A DNA stretch of 64,000 nucleotides from Prosopocoilus inquinatus (GCA_036172665.1 CM069872.1:39666101-39730100); one strand, 5' to 3'; counted from the stretch's first letter, positions 11,601 to 25,047 are shown. Notes: a model not told the origin generated them from the sequence alone. Made by a program: numbers and translations.

Positions 11601-14600
11601 GATCCTCCTTTGATCTTCAGGAGGACGGGGACGTTTCTTCTCTGCGGGATCTGCTATATAGGTATCAAAGATACGTGGCATGATTTCATTCTTTCCTTTA
11701 CTCCAAATAATAAAAAGGAATTTCAGCTTCAAGAAAAAAAAAAGGAAGAAACAATAATACATGTTTAATCTGGTTTATTTACTATGGTGGTATATTACTT
11801 ATACGTACCCCTAAAATTAGTTATTGCAGTTTGAATATTCTCAAGTATACTATTTTGTTTGTAAGAAATTATGACACTTGAAATTTTGGAATTGGTGGTG
11901 TAACTGAAAACGCGTTTCACGCTGAAACTTTTGCAAAAAAAACTACAAGTCTGTAATGTCATTTGTTCAGAAGATATTTACATTTATTTGAAGTACTGCA
12001 ATAGAGATAATTTATTTTAAAAGTTGTGAATACCGCGAAAACGGTTTAGATTAGACTCTATGTGTGGTATACAAAGACACACTACACTAAAATTCAGTAA
12101 AAATATATAGAGTATTCCATTTAAAATAATGAAGTGACATAATGCCCAGAGCAAACGGAACACTCTGTATACACCAAACTAATTTTGTATTATACTTACT
12201 CCATATGAAACAAGATACTTTTCATGTGAAACATTTTTTGGTAAAATGAGTAAGAGAGAGAGATATGAAGACTCGCCTGAGGTGAAACACCCTGTATAGA
12301 TTTCAAAATTTTCGACTGTTTACACAGCGTCAACTGCAGAAACTCCTTTTAAAAACGCTTACTAAAACAAATTCAACTCTCTTGTAGATCAAACTACGCG
12401 AATTTACTTGTAAATAAAATTGTGTTTTTGCTTGTTTTTGGGATTCGCTTAATTGTTAAGACATGTTAGCTTAAAAAAATATCATATTACATGCAGCCAA
12501 TGGAAAATTTTATTTAGTTTTTAAAATTTAGAAAACAGTAAAGACGTCAGTCAGACTCGAAGAGTTTGATTTATTAAAGGTAAGTAGTTTCGAAAACTGA
12601 CAGGACCACCAAATACGTAAGTGTCAGCTTAACGGGGGGTTTGGTTGTAATTTACGTGTACATGAAAAGAAGTTAAGAGGGCGCTTTAAATGGCACTGCT
12701 GTCTGGTAAGCTGAAATGCATAAAGCGGCCAATGCGAACACATTCGGGTGTCATCGCAATTATACGCTGTAGCAAGTCAGCCGAATTTATTCGTTTCTAG
12801 AAAATAACCGCTATTAAAACAATCAGTAGATCCGATACCTCCACATTCAAATTACTCCTTGAACGTTTTTTAAAATAAAATAGAGTTCAAATTTTCATTA
12901 TGACAGTATAGCCTGGCCGTTAGGAAGTGTACTCTCACCACACTAGACGTTAATTCTCGTTTCCCCGAAACAATCAAGAGCGGGGGTAGTTCTTTCGTAT
13001 CGTTCTAGAAGATTAAACAAAATTGCAAGTCATACTTAATGAAAACGTTCAGCATTCGATTCGAAAACATTTCTTAACGAGAAAAGATTCAATTAAATTA
13101 CCGAACAAAAATTAAAACATCAAAATTATAATTCGCAGATTAACGTCCACGGCAATTATCTTAATTAACCCAAGAGGTATTTAAAATACATGTAGTTATA
13201 AACATGTCGATGAAATAAATTGGATCGAAAAACGTAATCGTCATTGATTTCTGTATTTTCATGGTTGTTTGTTGCATATTTTGCTGGCGAGCCGCATTTC
13301 GCGTGCAAATTGAATGCGAAAAATCAGCAATTATTTGTGCGGATCCCGAATTCGAAACAATAAAAACGCACGTCATGCGAACGAACGTAATTGAAAAAAC
13401 GAATCAAATGCGAGAGCGAAGAATGAAAACGAATTTATCGAGGCAATAAAATAGCGGACGGCGTGTCATCCGAGAGCCTTCCTGAAAAAGCAAAATCTGA
13501 ATTCTGCTGTGCACGCGACTTGAAAAAAAAATTGCAAAATTGTTTAAAGTTTAACAAACATAGTTTTATGGTTGTTCTAATAACATGCACAATAAAATGT
13601 TTGGTCTTATCTTAGAAAATTATGAAGAAAGCTTGGACACGTCATTTTTTCATGTCTTTGAAAATGAAATTTAAATATAGAGGACGATCCATGTATTTGT
13701 ATGCAGCAACAACATTTCCGCATTTCTGCTAATCACTGGTTAACTGCTCGAATGAATTATGAATATGACTCTCTAATAATGAATGAGTTGATATACTAAT
13801 TTCTCTCTTTAAACTATACGTACAGGATGTGACAAAGTGCATTTTTTAAAAGTTCGGGTTCAAAAGTCGACGTATCAAAACTGTCAGCGCTGCGTCTCGT
13901 TAAAACATAATTAATAAATTTGCCTGCGTTGCAAAAACCGAAAAGGACTTTGATCTGCAAGCAAAGCAAACGTCGGGAATTCACGTAGATAGTAACCACA
14001 GCAATTAAGCCGGTGTCCCTGACCGTACTTGCGAAATGCTAACTAAACAATTTTATGCCAGTTTAAACCAACGATACACGCGTTTAATTTTATGTAAAAC
14101 CAAAAGTAAAATACGAATTTAGAATACGATTTTTCAAATGTGATAACATTAGCTGTAGCATGTTATGAGTCCGACGTGCACTCTTTGGGAAATCCCATCA
14201 TTTTTCACAATTAGACCCTGAGCTACGCCCAAGGGTTTGAAATGCATTTTCACTTGGACGCAGGTGGTATGGAAAAACTAACAAAATACATGAATTTTTA
14301 AAGGTTAAAAGTTAAATTAGATTGCATAGTATGTCGGCCCTATGTAATTAATCCTCGGTGAAATTTTTGTTCCATATTTCTACGTCAGCCTAGCGATAAT
14401 TTTGGTATTCCAATAATCCCGGACGGCGTTTATAAATTGCTCCCGTCATATCCGCAATTATAGCCGAGCGGCAATTTTTGAAAATAATACCAACACGCAT
14501 CGTGCAAACAAACGATAATAAAAGAAAAACCGAGCGTGCGAGCGGAAAATGTGGAAAAAAAAGAGGCTAATGGATATTTGTTTTGCCAGCGCTGATCAAA

Positions 14601-14611
14601 TCAGCGGCAAG
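8612..14611. other. Long non-coding stretch
   Basis: I see no exon with homology here. Short open frames (9154-9417, 10425-10607, 11108-11293, 11481-11762, 13161-13376, 13814-13999) lack recognisable domains or splice context. A block near 10430-10600 ending GCAACGCGTTGTTGCCGAAAT resembles 16285-16480 (ending GCAACACGTGGTTGCCGAAAT), a diverged dispersed repeat. Mariner-like CACCCTGTATA ends occur near 12290. Confidence 0.5.
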
Positions 14612-14629
14612 CCCCCCCCCCCCCCCCCC
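14612..14629. repeat. Homopolymer C18 tract
   Basis: Eighteen consecutive C residues between AAG and GGGCCG. This is a strong composition outlier in AT-rich DNA and could vary in length between individuals or reads. Confidence 0.9.
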
Positions 14630-15788
14630 GGGCCGAACAAAACGCGAGCGCAACTAATTCCGATCAAATAATAAATCTGCTCTTAATTAATGGCAATAAT
14701 TTGTTGTTATATGGCCTGTCCTCTGCAATTATTATTAACGACCGAAACTGAGAATTGAGGCTGAGCTATTTCTTGCGCTCCGCTCGGGGAAATTGAATTA
14801 CACGCCCGACTGGAAGCTCCAATCAAAACAGTGCGAACTTTATTAACTGTAGATTTATCTTGTGTTAGATTAATTACTTAAATATTGGTTTTAGAATTAG
14901 TTCGGTCCGCTTCAATTCGAATGGTGAACTGTTATGTAGTAGTCTGCTTTAAGCCCTGAAGGCCAAGTGAATATTCAACGTTGTTTACTTCATCTGACTA
15001 TTCCCAAAAAGGTGTTTATCCGGGAAAGTACCACAAACAATTATTATTAAAACAACAGCAATTTCCAACGGTTAATAAAACTATAAAGCACTCGCGTTAA
15101 ACAGAAATTAATTTGGGTTTGATGGTTCTTAAGAGGAAATAGAACTTTACATTCGAATTTTTATTAGAAGTTTACTTCAACATCTGGAACTGGAAATTGT
15201 AAAGCATCATCAACTATCAGATATCAGGGGCCGATTTAACACAGTGCAAATCAAAAGAAAAATTAAAAATGTGCTGCCACTTAAGTATACCTGATACCAA
15301 ACTAGCAAATTCTCGGAGAGCAGCAAGAAAAGTGCGTAGTTATACACGGAATTCCCTAGCTCGAATGGAGAATTGGGTCGTGAGTCGAACTGCGACGATA
15401 TAGGTTCACGGGCGCTAGAGATAACTTGTCCAACGGGATTCCTTATCAATCCAAAACGCTTATATCTACGAACGCCTTTGTCTTTGCTTTTACCATCGTG
15501 CAACGAGGTGGTGGGTGACATAAATTCAACAAGAAAACTAAAAGACTGGCCAATTATTGCTCAAACAAAGTCAAAATAGCGTTTGAATTATTGATATCAA
15601 CTATTTACAGTAACTCAAATGAACAAGATTTAAATTGTAGTTATTCGAGGACTTCGATTAACCTAACAGCAATTCAGTAACAGTTAAAATGCGTAAAATT
15701 AAATTTTTCAACGTTAGTTAATGATTATTCGAATTTTCGGAACTGCCTGTACATGGTAATTACGACGATTCCCGAAAATAAAGTGTAA

Positions 15789-15934
15789 GGGCCGATTTCA
15801 TAATCGAACTGAAGGAGACTTTCAAATAAAAGCCACAGTCTAATGTATACATAACTACATTAACGAATCTTTCTGAACATATGACTGTGACTTTTATTTT
15901 AAAGTATCCTTTAGTGCGATTATGAAATCGGGCC
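15789..15934. mobile_element. 146-bp MITE with TAA target duplication
   Basis: Ends are GGGCCGATTTCATAATCG and its inverted partner CGATTATGAAATCGGGCC; inversion continues inward through AAAAGCCACAGT. TAA flanks both sides (15786-15788, 15935-15937). The 3-bp T(A/T)A target and GG..CC ends fit PIF/Harbinger-type MITEs. Confidence 0.85.
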
Positions 15935-16013
15935 TAAGGGTACGAACATGCCGAAGATGCCTCGCTGTTAACCCTCGATGCTATTATTAAATTCTACGCA
16001 ATTATATAACTTA

Positions 16014-16144
16014 GGTCCGGTATTATAAGCGTAAAATTAAATTTACTATGCAGTTTAATGCCTTAGTAACAATTGTAAAAGCAAAGATTCCTAAGGCATT
16101 AAACTGTAGAATAAATTTAACTTGCGTTTATAATACCGAGCTCC
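16014..16144. mobile_element. 131-bp MITE-like inverted repeat
   Basis: The left arm CCGGTATTATAAGCG and onward through CAGTTTAATGCCTTAG is mirrored by CTAAGGCATTAAACTG through CGTTTATAATACCG. Arms of about 50 bp enclose a loop of about 20 bp. Flanks TTA and CTA suggest the same kind of target as its neighbour at 15789. Confidence 0.8.
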
Positions 16145-16634
16145 TACGTTCCGGATTGAAAATGATCACCCGGTATAAGTCTAGATAAACTGTTCCATAG
16201 CATTTTGCAAGTCAATTTTCCACAAATTCACGCAAATAACGAAGCGTGTGTTTCCCTCAACATGCCAAACACTAATTTCCGGTCAAGATGGAAGTCGCCG
16301 GCCAATGCTGGATTCGACTACCTACGAACGAAAATGGCGAACCAATCCAAACACAGGGCGCGAAGAGCGTGATTGCTTGAGACCAATGAAAGCCTTGATT
16401 TCAAACGGCGCGGCGTAACGACGTAATTTCCGGGACGAAATGTTGCCAAGTGCATGCAACACGTGGTTGCCGAAATGTAAAAAGAAATTAACGCTTAAGA
16501 AATAATAACAATAAATTAGGACCTTTTCTTTAGGTCAGGTCTATATTTAATGTCGTGACCTACACAGTATCAAACCAAGTAATCGGTTTGATACACTTGC
16601 GTTAAGACGACTACTCTTTGTCATAACCAGGGAA

Positions 16635-17168
16635 AAGAATTTATTATTTGGACTGTATTAGTCCCGCCCATTTCTACGAATTGTGAACACTCGCACTGTA
16701 CCTCTTCGCCTCCTAGTCAATAATAATTTTGATGTATCGAAAGAGTAACACATTCAGCGTAAAAAAAGTGTCCAACACCAAGTGGGCTGAATTCTTTTCC
16801 CTGATCATAACTTAATGGTAGAGCAGCTTCGAATGAAATTATACTATGCGAGTTCAAGTCTTATTCGATAGTTGTCCGTCTTACATTCGTCCCACTTGTT
16901 CCACAAGCAGCACGAAAATTTATTATTTGGACTATAATAGTCCTGCCCATTTCAACGAATTGTGAACACTCTCACTGTACCCCTTCGCCTCCTGGTCAAT
17001 AATAATTTTGATGTATCGAAAGAGTAAGTAACACATTCAGCGTAAAAAAGTGTCCAACACCACATGGGCTGAATTCTTTTCCCTGGTCATAACTTAATGG
17101 TAGAGCAGCTTGGCATGAAATGATACTATGCGAGGTCAAGTCTTATTCGACAGTTGTCCCTCTTGCAT
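16635..17168 (+). repeat. Tandem pair of ~255-bp units containing tRNA-like sequence
   Basis: Copy 1 (about 16635-16885) and copy 2 (about 16913-17168) are near-identical, from TTTATTATTTGGACT to GTTGTCC. Each ends with a stretch having Pol III internal promoter matches: box A-like AATGGTAGAGCAG and, 20-30 bases on, box B-like GAGTTCAAGTC (GAGGTCAAGTC in copy 2). The tRNA-like parts are about 16806-16880 and 17085-17160. Folding is poor, so this is not a functional tRNA; it is probably a tRNA-derived SINE head or tRNA pseudogene caught in a local duplication. Confidence 0.6.
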
Positions 17169-18654
17169 TAAACTATATATTTCATTTCATAATCCACAAC
17201 AGTTTATTTCCACTTAATTTTTTTTTAAAATATTGACGTTAGGTTAATAAATGAAGCCCTGGTTTTCACTTTAATTAATTCTTCTTTTGAACCATTTCCA
17301 CAAGTTAACAATTTTCGGACGTTTTTCTTCCATACATTTGCCTCGATTAACTGTGTCTGATTGTCTGTTCTAATTCAACAAAAAAATTCAGGTCGCCTCT
17401 CGAGTCACGTCCCAATCAAATTTTTTTGCGTTCACGTTTAAACGAAGTAAAAAGCCACAGCTTAACCTGAGGGGGGTGAGAATCAATTTGGCGGCGTAAC
17501 CTTTTTCGGCGACGAGAAAAAAAAATGCTCGGGCTCGTGTGATTTAAGCCGAATGCCTCGAAGTTGTTACAATAACAGCTGCGTTTAGAAGTCACGAAAT
17601 TACATTTACGCTTAATGTGAACGAGCGAGTTTGTAATATTGTGAATTTTCGGCGAGCTCCAGTTCACGATTATCTCTGATATTAAAAGCGTCATATGTTA
17701 GGAAATGGGGAGAATGAAATTCGTATAACGCAGTAGTAAGAATGAGGAGCGCTTCTTAAGATGCGCACAATTATTACAATCTTGAAAGTAATTTCAACAA
17801 CGTACTCTATTATTCAGCGTACATTAAACGCCGACGTTATATTAAAGCAGGCTGCACGGGTTTGGTATAAAAGGAGCTTACCCACGCTGGATTCCTTCGG
17901 TTGAGATAACTCGGTTTTCCAACAGCATGTTACGCTATTATTAAAAGCTGAGCGCAGTATAAATAACCCACCTCTGATATTATCATCGTCTTTCCAAGCT
18001 TACCTAAATGCACTAGTCAAATAACCGGCGACTTTCTAAGTCGACGAAGTTCAAGCAACTCATAAATAAATTAAAGTTATCCGGCGCCTCCACCTTTTCG
18101 TTTGTTTTATGCTTGAGCGGAAAAGACGCAAGTTAGACAAAGAACAAGTCGACTGGAAGTTTCTTTCAGAATAAGCAGCAGACTGGATTAAATAAACAAT
18201 TTTCTTGCAACAAATTCATAAAGAAATAACCACCTCAAACGGCAGGCAAAACATCTAGAAAATGAAAGGTTTTCGAGACTAAAGTCTAATATTCTAGTGT
18301 GTAAACAGCTCTAAATTATTTTCTTACAGTATAAAATCATCTTCGCGGATTCTTTTTTAGCGTCGCATAAAAAATTCAAGGGCAGACGGTTAGCCGAATC
18401 TTTTTTTAGCAGTTTATGTAAAGCTTGAACCACGAATTTCCTTTTTTGTATCCTGGTTCTCCAAAATAAAGCCAGAAATCGATCTCTACTTTGTTTCTCA
18501 CAGATTGCAGGACGGCACCTTACTTACTTAACTACATTTTAAGAATTGTCGAAATTGGTTCACCCTTTGTTCTTACTCTGTTTAGGTAATCGTCCTTTCT
18601 TATTATATTATAGTTATAAATCTTATAAAAAATAATAAAATAAAATAATCTTTC
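17169..18654. other. Non-coding stretch, nothing recognised
   Basis: AT-rich DNA without recognised exons or clear repeat borders. The 92-codon minus-strand frame at 17416-17694 has no family features. Confidence 0.45.
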
Positions 18655-21600
18655 AATAACAAATTTCGTACAATAGCTAATTATTAAAGGAAAGTTTATA
18701 ATTTCATTATAAAAATTTTTTCGGATAAAAGGAAATGGTATATTAATATTAAAAAAATGTATAGATTATTAAAAAATTAACAATTAAAATAAAATGGAAA
18801 CTAAAGTGTGGAAGAGAGAAGGATGGAACGAAGAAATCTGTACATTTTCTAGGTCATTGTTAGATGTTAAACAGCAACAGCGTTTCTATTTTATTCAAAC
18901 TTACCCTCGTTGATCGTGAATATGTCTTAGGACTAGAATTAGAAGAAAGCTAGAAAATTGACTGTAAGAAAATAAGAATTAGGAAAATTTTGTATTTAAA
19001 TTAGAACAGAGCCAGAAAATTTTATGACGAGAGACATTAAGATCCCGATATCGGATAACAAAATCATGTTCAAAACTGCATATCTTTTACTCGTTGCAGT
19101 ATTCAAAGAATATCGCTTTATATTATATGGGGGCCTATGTCAGCTAGTGTAAAAATTCTAAAACTTCAATAGGTATAATGGAAAAGTATTCAATTTTATT
19201 TTAGTTTCAAGCGGTTGTCTTTTTCAATTACGTGCGTTCGATATAATATGATATTGAGAAAAATCCTTATTTTTCATTTTCTGATGAATCGTGAAGTACT
19301 GACGCGACGATTCTGAGACACCTGTCTGAAAGCGCGTGAAGTTCGAGAAAAGCAACCCAAACGATATCATCGCGCCATCTACCGAGCAAAGATTTAGTTC
19401 GAAAAGCGTCTCGGTGGAAAGACGGGGCGAGGTAGTGAGACAGGTAATAAAAAACATTAACATTTAGATTGAGAGTTAGTTAATCCGCGGATTTTGTTTG
19501 AGCTTCAGAGAAAAGCACCGGTTTTTCTCGTGCCAGGTAATTCTAAGTTGAAATCCAAATTCAGTCTTCTTTTGTTTAAATTTAGAAATTTTCTAGAAGT
19601 TTAATTCTTCAGTTGAGTGGAAAAGACGCAAGTAATAATCAGGAACAGAAGCGAAAGTATTCCCAGCGCAGAGTTATTTTCTTTTTCTACTTAAACCGAC
19701 CGAAATAAATTCTCATTTGTTCTTGTCAGAAATTATTGTGCCCCTTAAATAACGAATACGGAAAGATTAATTTAGACTCCGATTGGTAAGTCGGTTCAAT
19801 ACCGCTTAAAGAACTAATCAAAGCAAAAGATCTAAAATCCGTGACTCTCTCTCTCTCTTCATTATATCATTATATTTTCTAGAATTTCATTTTTCTGTGT
19901 TAATGTTATTAGAATTTAAAAGATTTATTTTGTAAACTATCTACTAGTCAGATGTTGTTTTGTTATTTTTGTATTATTTTCCTTGGTCGTTTCTTTCAAT
20001 ATATTTGTTAAAATTACCATTCTCTTTTATTTCATTAATTTTTAATACATTCATTCAATTACCTTCGGCAAGTTATTTCGGAGAGGAAATTTTTCTTAAG
20101 GAAAGAGACAACAAGAGTGGAAAATTTTACAAACTTCAGGCCACCAACGGCACTGTTTCGACTTTTCGAGGAAAACATCGGCCCGAGAGCATTTTTGGCT
20201 TTATCAACTCAAACTACCTACCGAACAAAAAATTGCTTTCCAACGGTGGCACGTGGGTTAAACGAGCAGATTGGGCTTTCTTTAAAACGGGGTAGTTTTT
20301 CTTGTATTGTTCAGGATGAAAGAATTTCGAGTTAGTAATAAGGTTGACCACCTCTAAATTTAGTAGAAAAATAACTTGCGTCCGTTACACTAGGATCAAA
20401 TAAAAATCGGAACCTCTCAATATCAAAATATGTTCAGATGTAAGAGGGAAAAGAGAAGAAGAGAGAAAATTTCACACAGCAGACCTGAACAGCTAATTAT
20501 TATAATTCAAGAAATGTTTATAACTTTAATATTATATACATTTTCGGGACAAATAGAAATAATGCACAAATATTAATAAAATATCTAGATTATTAAAAAT
20601 TCAACAATTAAAATAAGATAGATAGATAGAGTGTGAAAAAAAGAAGGGAAGAATGAAAAAAATTGTACATTTTTAAGGCTTTATTACATACTAAAGTTTA
20701 AACAACGACGTTTATATTTCATTCAAACACCCTTGCCAGCAGGGATATCTTTTAGGTACACTATATTTAAATTTGAACGTTAGAACGAAAGGGGTCCAAG
20801 GCCCGTACAACCACCATTGCTTATTGACTCGAAAACTACCGACACGAAGCGCGTTGCAGATTAATAAAGCGAAACCATCCATGCCTCCAAATGTTCAGAA
20901 GGAGGATTTGCACGAATCAAAACCATCATGACATCAGCAGGGACCAACGAGTATTAATCTGACGAAGAAAGACTCCAATAGCGTCAAAGATCAATGGTAA
21001 AATCAATTAAACTAACCGTCGAAATGTTAGCTTGCAAAAACCTGTAGTTCACATAAACTGATCTAATAAAAAAAACAGACGGCGCCGGAAATGGAAATAA
21101 TAATAATAATAAGAGTTTTATTAGATCAACAGCGAATAAAGAAACAAAACAATAAACGTTACAAGAAAAAAAAGTCAAAATACGCTATGATCTAAATGGA
21201 AGGCCATCAGTTGTGCTACACAAGTAGTACACTGCTCTACCCGGCCTCCCAGACTAGTAAACTAGCTTAAAATTAAATTAAATACTAGAAAATAAATAAA
21301 AGGAAAGAAGATAAAGAAAAAAAATAAAAGAAAATAAGAAGAAAATGAAAAGAAAATGAAAATGTAAAAGAAAATGGAAAAAAAATGAAAAAGAGAAATC
21401 ATCAAATGAAGGTCAGAATGCGTGAAATAATGATTTCGTCACAAATCTCTCAAGCCAGAACAAAAGACGCGCTTGCAATCATTTGAAAAGATGATGCAAT
21501 CCTACCTAATCTCTGAACGACATTATTTATTTAAAGTACAAAGGAGTGCCGAGGCCTCGAGGATTTTATAAGGTCAGAACGCGTAGAATAACAATTTTGT

Positions 21601-23660
21601 GACAAATCTCACAAGACGAGATGCGCTTGCAATTGTTTGAAAAGATGGTGTAATCCCACCTAAAAAGATTACAACCTCTAGGATTTCATACTAATTCATG
21701 GCCGGAGCGTTTCAAAACGAGAGCCCAAACAAGCGTCTAAAATAAAACTCAAAAGCGTAAAATGATTTGCAATTCGCCTAAAATTAATCATTCCAGCGAC
21801 GACGAAAGCGATACTAAATCGAAATGAAATTCCGAAGAAGTAGGTGCGGTAAATGAATCGTTTTAAATAAAAAATAAATGCGAGTTGAACGGATTCCCTG
21901 AAAGCGGATTCCGTAACACGTTATTAAAGGAAAGTTTATAATTTTATTATAATTTTTTTTCTTCAAATAGAAATAATACATGAATATTAAATTAAAATGG
22001 AAATTAGAGTGTGAAAGAGAGAAGGGACGAACGAAGAATCTGCACATTTTTAAGGCTTCATTATATGCTAAATTTTAAGTAACAACGTTTGTAATTTTAT
22101 TCAATGAAATATTTCTTAGGTACACTATATTTAAATTTAGTTTTATCGACGAGGTAAGTTAAGATCGCGGTATTGAGACTCTAATAGCGTCAAAGACTAA
22201 GGATGAGATAAATTAAGCTAACCGTCGAAGTATTTGCTCACAAAAACCTACATTTCACATAAAATGATCTGATAAAAAAAAACAGACAACACCGGAAATG
22301 GAAATGAAGATTAGAACGCGTGAAATAATGATTTCGTCACAAATCTTACGAGGTAGAACAAAAGACGCGCTTGCAATCATTTGAAAAGACGATGCAATCC
22401 TACCTAACCTCCGAAGGATATTATTTATTTAAAACTACAGAGGAGTGCCGAGGCCTCGACGATTTTATACTAATTCATGACCGGAGTATTTCAAAACGAA
22501 AGCCCAAATAAGCGTCTGAAATAAAATGCAAAGCCTAAAATGCGAGTTGAACGGAATATGCAGATGGTTCTCTGATGGCGGTTTCCACACTGTAACACGT
22601 TATGAAAGGAAATTTTATAATTTCATTATATTTCTTTTTGTACAAATAGAAGTAATACATGAATATTAAAATAAAATGGAAATTAGAGTGTGAAAGAGAG
22701 AAGGGATGAACGAAGGAATCGGTACATCTTTTTAAGGCCTTGTTAGGTGCTAGATATTAAGCAACAACGTTTCTATTTTATTCGATAAAATGTTTCTTAA
22801 GTACACTATATTTAAATTAGAATTAGGAAAGTTTAATCGACGAGGAAAATTAAGATCGCGGTATTGAGTACCGAAGTCTTTTATCTCTCCTGTATTTAAA
22901 GAATATCGCTTTAAATCACGTCAGTAGGGATCAACGAGTATTAATCTGACGTAAGAAGACTCCAATAGCGTCAAAGACCAAGGGTGAGATCAATTAAAAT
23001 AAAAGATGGTGCAATCCTATCTAAAGAGATTAGAATCTTTGAACGATATTATTTATTTGAAACCACTAAAGAGTGCCGAAGTCTCGACAATTTTATACTA
23101 ATTCATAGCCGGAGTATTTCAAAATTTCTTAAATAAAACACTAAGAGTGAAATTATTTGCAATTCGCCTAATTAATCGTTCCAGAAGCAACGAAGCGATA
23201 ATAAATCGCAATAAAATTTCGATGAACTGGGTGCGGTAAATGAAACGTTTTAAACACAAAAAAAATCTTAATATTATGAAATCGGAAATAAATGCGAGCC
23301 GAACGGAATACGCAGGTCGTTTCCCTAAAAGCAGTTTCCACATCATAACACGTTATTAAAGGTTTATCATTTAATTATATTTATTTTTTAACAAATAGAA
23401 ATGCATGCATATTAAAATAAAATGGAAATTAGAATGTGGAAGAGAGAAGGGACGAACGAAGGAATCTGTTTGTATATTTTTAAAGGCTTTGTTAGATTTT
23501 AGTTAGATTTTATTCAGTGAAACATTTCTTAAGCACACTATATTTAAATTAAAATTAGGAAGCTTTATCGACGAGGAAAATTAAGATCGCGGTATCGTAT
23601 AACAAAGTGACGTTAGTCTTTTATCGCTGCCTGTATTTAAATAATGTCACGTGGTGGCAA
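18655..23660. repeat. Degenerate complex tandem array, units ~0.7 kb
   Basis: The same ordered markers recur: TTATTAAAGGAAAGTTTATA (about 18681 and 21921, with variants near 22601 and 23351), AAAATGGAAATTAGAGTG, a TACACTATATTTAAATT block, GACGAGGAAAATTAAGATCG, CGCTTGCAATCATTTGAAAAG and GTGCCGAGGCCTCGA (about 21547, 22446, 23072). Successive starts at 21921, 22606 and 23355 give periods of about 685 and 749 bp; earlier units are more rearranged. There is no coding capacity. It could be a local satellite or a repeatedly duplicated non-coding segment. Confidence 0.75.
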
Positions 23661-24243
23661 TTGGTACATCGTATATATATTTTTTTAATAAATGCTGTGA
23701 TTAAACAATGTTGTACTGAATACGAAGACCTTTTTATAGTGTGCTTAATTGAAAGTAATTATTTTCGAACCTAGCTTTACACGAGATTATGTTGTGCTAG
23801 ATAAATGATGGCATTAAGGATTCAGACAATGTTTGTTTTCGATTCGCTTACTGAACGTGTTCGTTCTTTGATCGCTTCTCTCTTTCTCTTGCCAAGCAAA
23901 CAAATCCGTTAAATTGCTTTAGTCTTTTACTAGCGCATGGCATACATGTTCGTATTTTAAATTTATTTGCTGAATTAAAGTGGTTAGAAAGTTGCAAAGT
24001 ATTTTTCAATTACTCAAGAGAACTTGAAAAGAAAAATGGTGTCTGCGCCGGTTGCGTAAAGCAGATGCAGACAGAAAGTGGAACGGAATGAGTCAGATCG
24101 TTTTGATAAATCTTTAAAAGAAGAGCGTGTTCAGTTCGGCGAAGATTTGTTGAAATGACAGCCGTTGTATACAAGCTTGAAGTTAATAAGTTTGAAGAGG
24201 CCCTTTTCAACCAGCTCGCAGATGATAAATTGAGGAAGTCGAA

Positions 24244-24980
24244 TGTAAACATCCACTTACGTTTCAGTTTTATGAAGCTTTTCACAGACAAACGCGAGCT
24301 TTAGCACATTCATCATTTACAGCATTTTCAAGTGTATCTACAGCAAAGAAAAGAAAATTTGTCGTCGCTCTTAATAATAGGTGAAAAGCAAAAACACTTC
24401 GGGATTTTTTTTTCTCAAACAGTTTCTTTTCACTCGAATATAAATTTTAGTTTGCAAAGAATGAAAACCTCACGTAGGATAAGAAGACCATCGATCTGTC
24501 GTTCTCCTCGCATCGTGCGTTTATAGAGAAAGCAAACATTTGCCGAGCAAGTTTATTTATGCAAATATCGAGCATTCTCATTCAATATGGAAAGCACAGA
24601 AGCTGAGAGTGTTTCATTTCGAGAGAAATTGTGAGATGCTTCAGAATACTGTTTCAGTTTATTGCGGACTTTGAATGTAGTAAACAATACGTGAATCAAT
24701 ACATGGAAACGATACATTGTTTTATTTACAGAGCACAATGGTTCAATAATAATAATTTGCATGCAATTTGATTAAATGCCAATTCGAAGAGGAATTACTG
24801 ATTGCGATTGATACTCTGCCTCTGTCTGCTTTAACTGAATTGATTAATTGACGAAGGAATTCAATCATAAAAGCAAAAGTAAGTGCGAGCTTTAAACAGT
24901 TTATGAGTGAAAGCTTTCACTTAAATAACGAACCAACTATTTTAAAAATTGTTCTATTATTAAAACTGTGTCCGTTTACA
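24244..24980 (+). mobile_element. Relic 5' LTR of another gypsy-type element
   Basis: A candidate LTR starts TGTAAAC at 24244 and ends GTTTACA at 24980, a 7-bp perfect inverted pair. Two bases later a primer-binding-like site follows, which argues for a 5' LTR rather than chance. No gag or pol of this element remains nearby; the sequence after it is interrupted by the Mag element at 25048. The left border rests only on the inverted end and could be wrong. Confidence 0.45.
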
Positions 24981-24982
24981 AT

Positions 24983-25002
24983 TTGGTGGCAGCGGTGGGA
25001 TC
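24983..25002 (+). other. Primer-binding site matching tRNA-Leu
   Basis: TGGTGGCAGCGGTGGGAT is, from memory of eukaryotic tRNA sequences, complementary to the CCA-tailed 3' end of a tRNA-Leu (AAG type). Its position two bases after the TTTACA end of the preceding block is the standard layout for minus-strand cDNA priming in LTR retrotransposons. Confidence 0.6.
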
Positions 25003-25047
25003 GTGAGGGTAGGTATTAACGTTTAATGAAATATCTCACATCAGTGT

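Noticed and set aside
15210..15579. Overlapping frames on both strands (103 and 68 codons)
   Set aside because: No recognisable motif on either strand and no supporting context.
16806..17160. True tRNA genes
   Set aside because: Box A and B match, but acceptor and T stems do not pair properly in either copy.
21300..21400. Possible CRISPR-like or minisatellite A-rich repeats
   Set aside because: Irregular AAAATGAAAA words without constant repeats and spacers.
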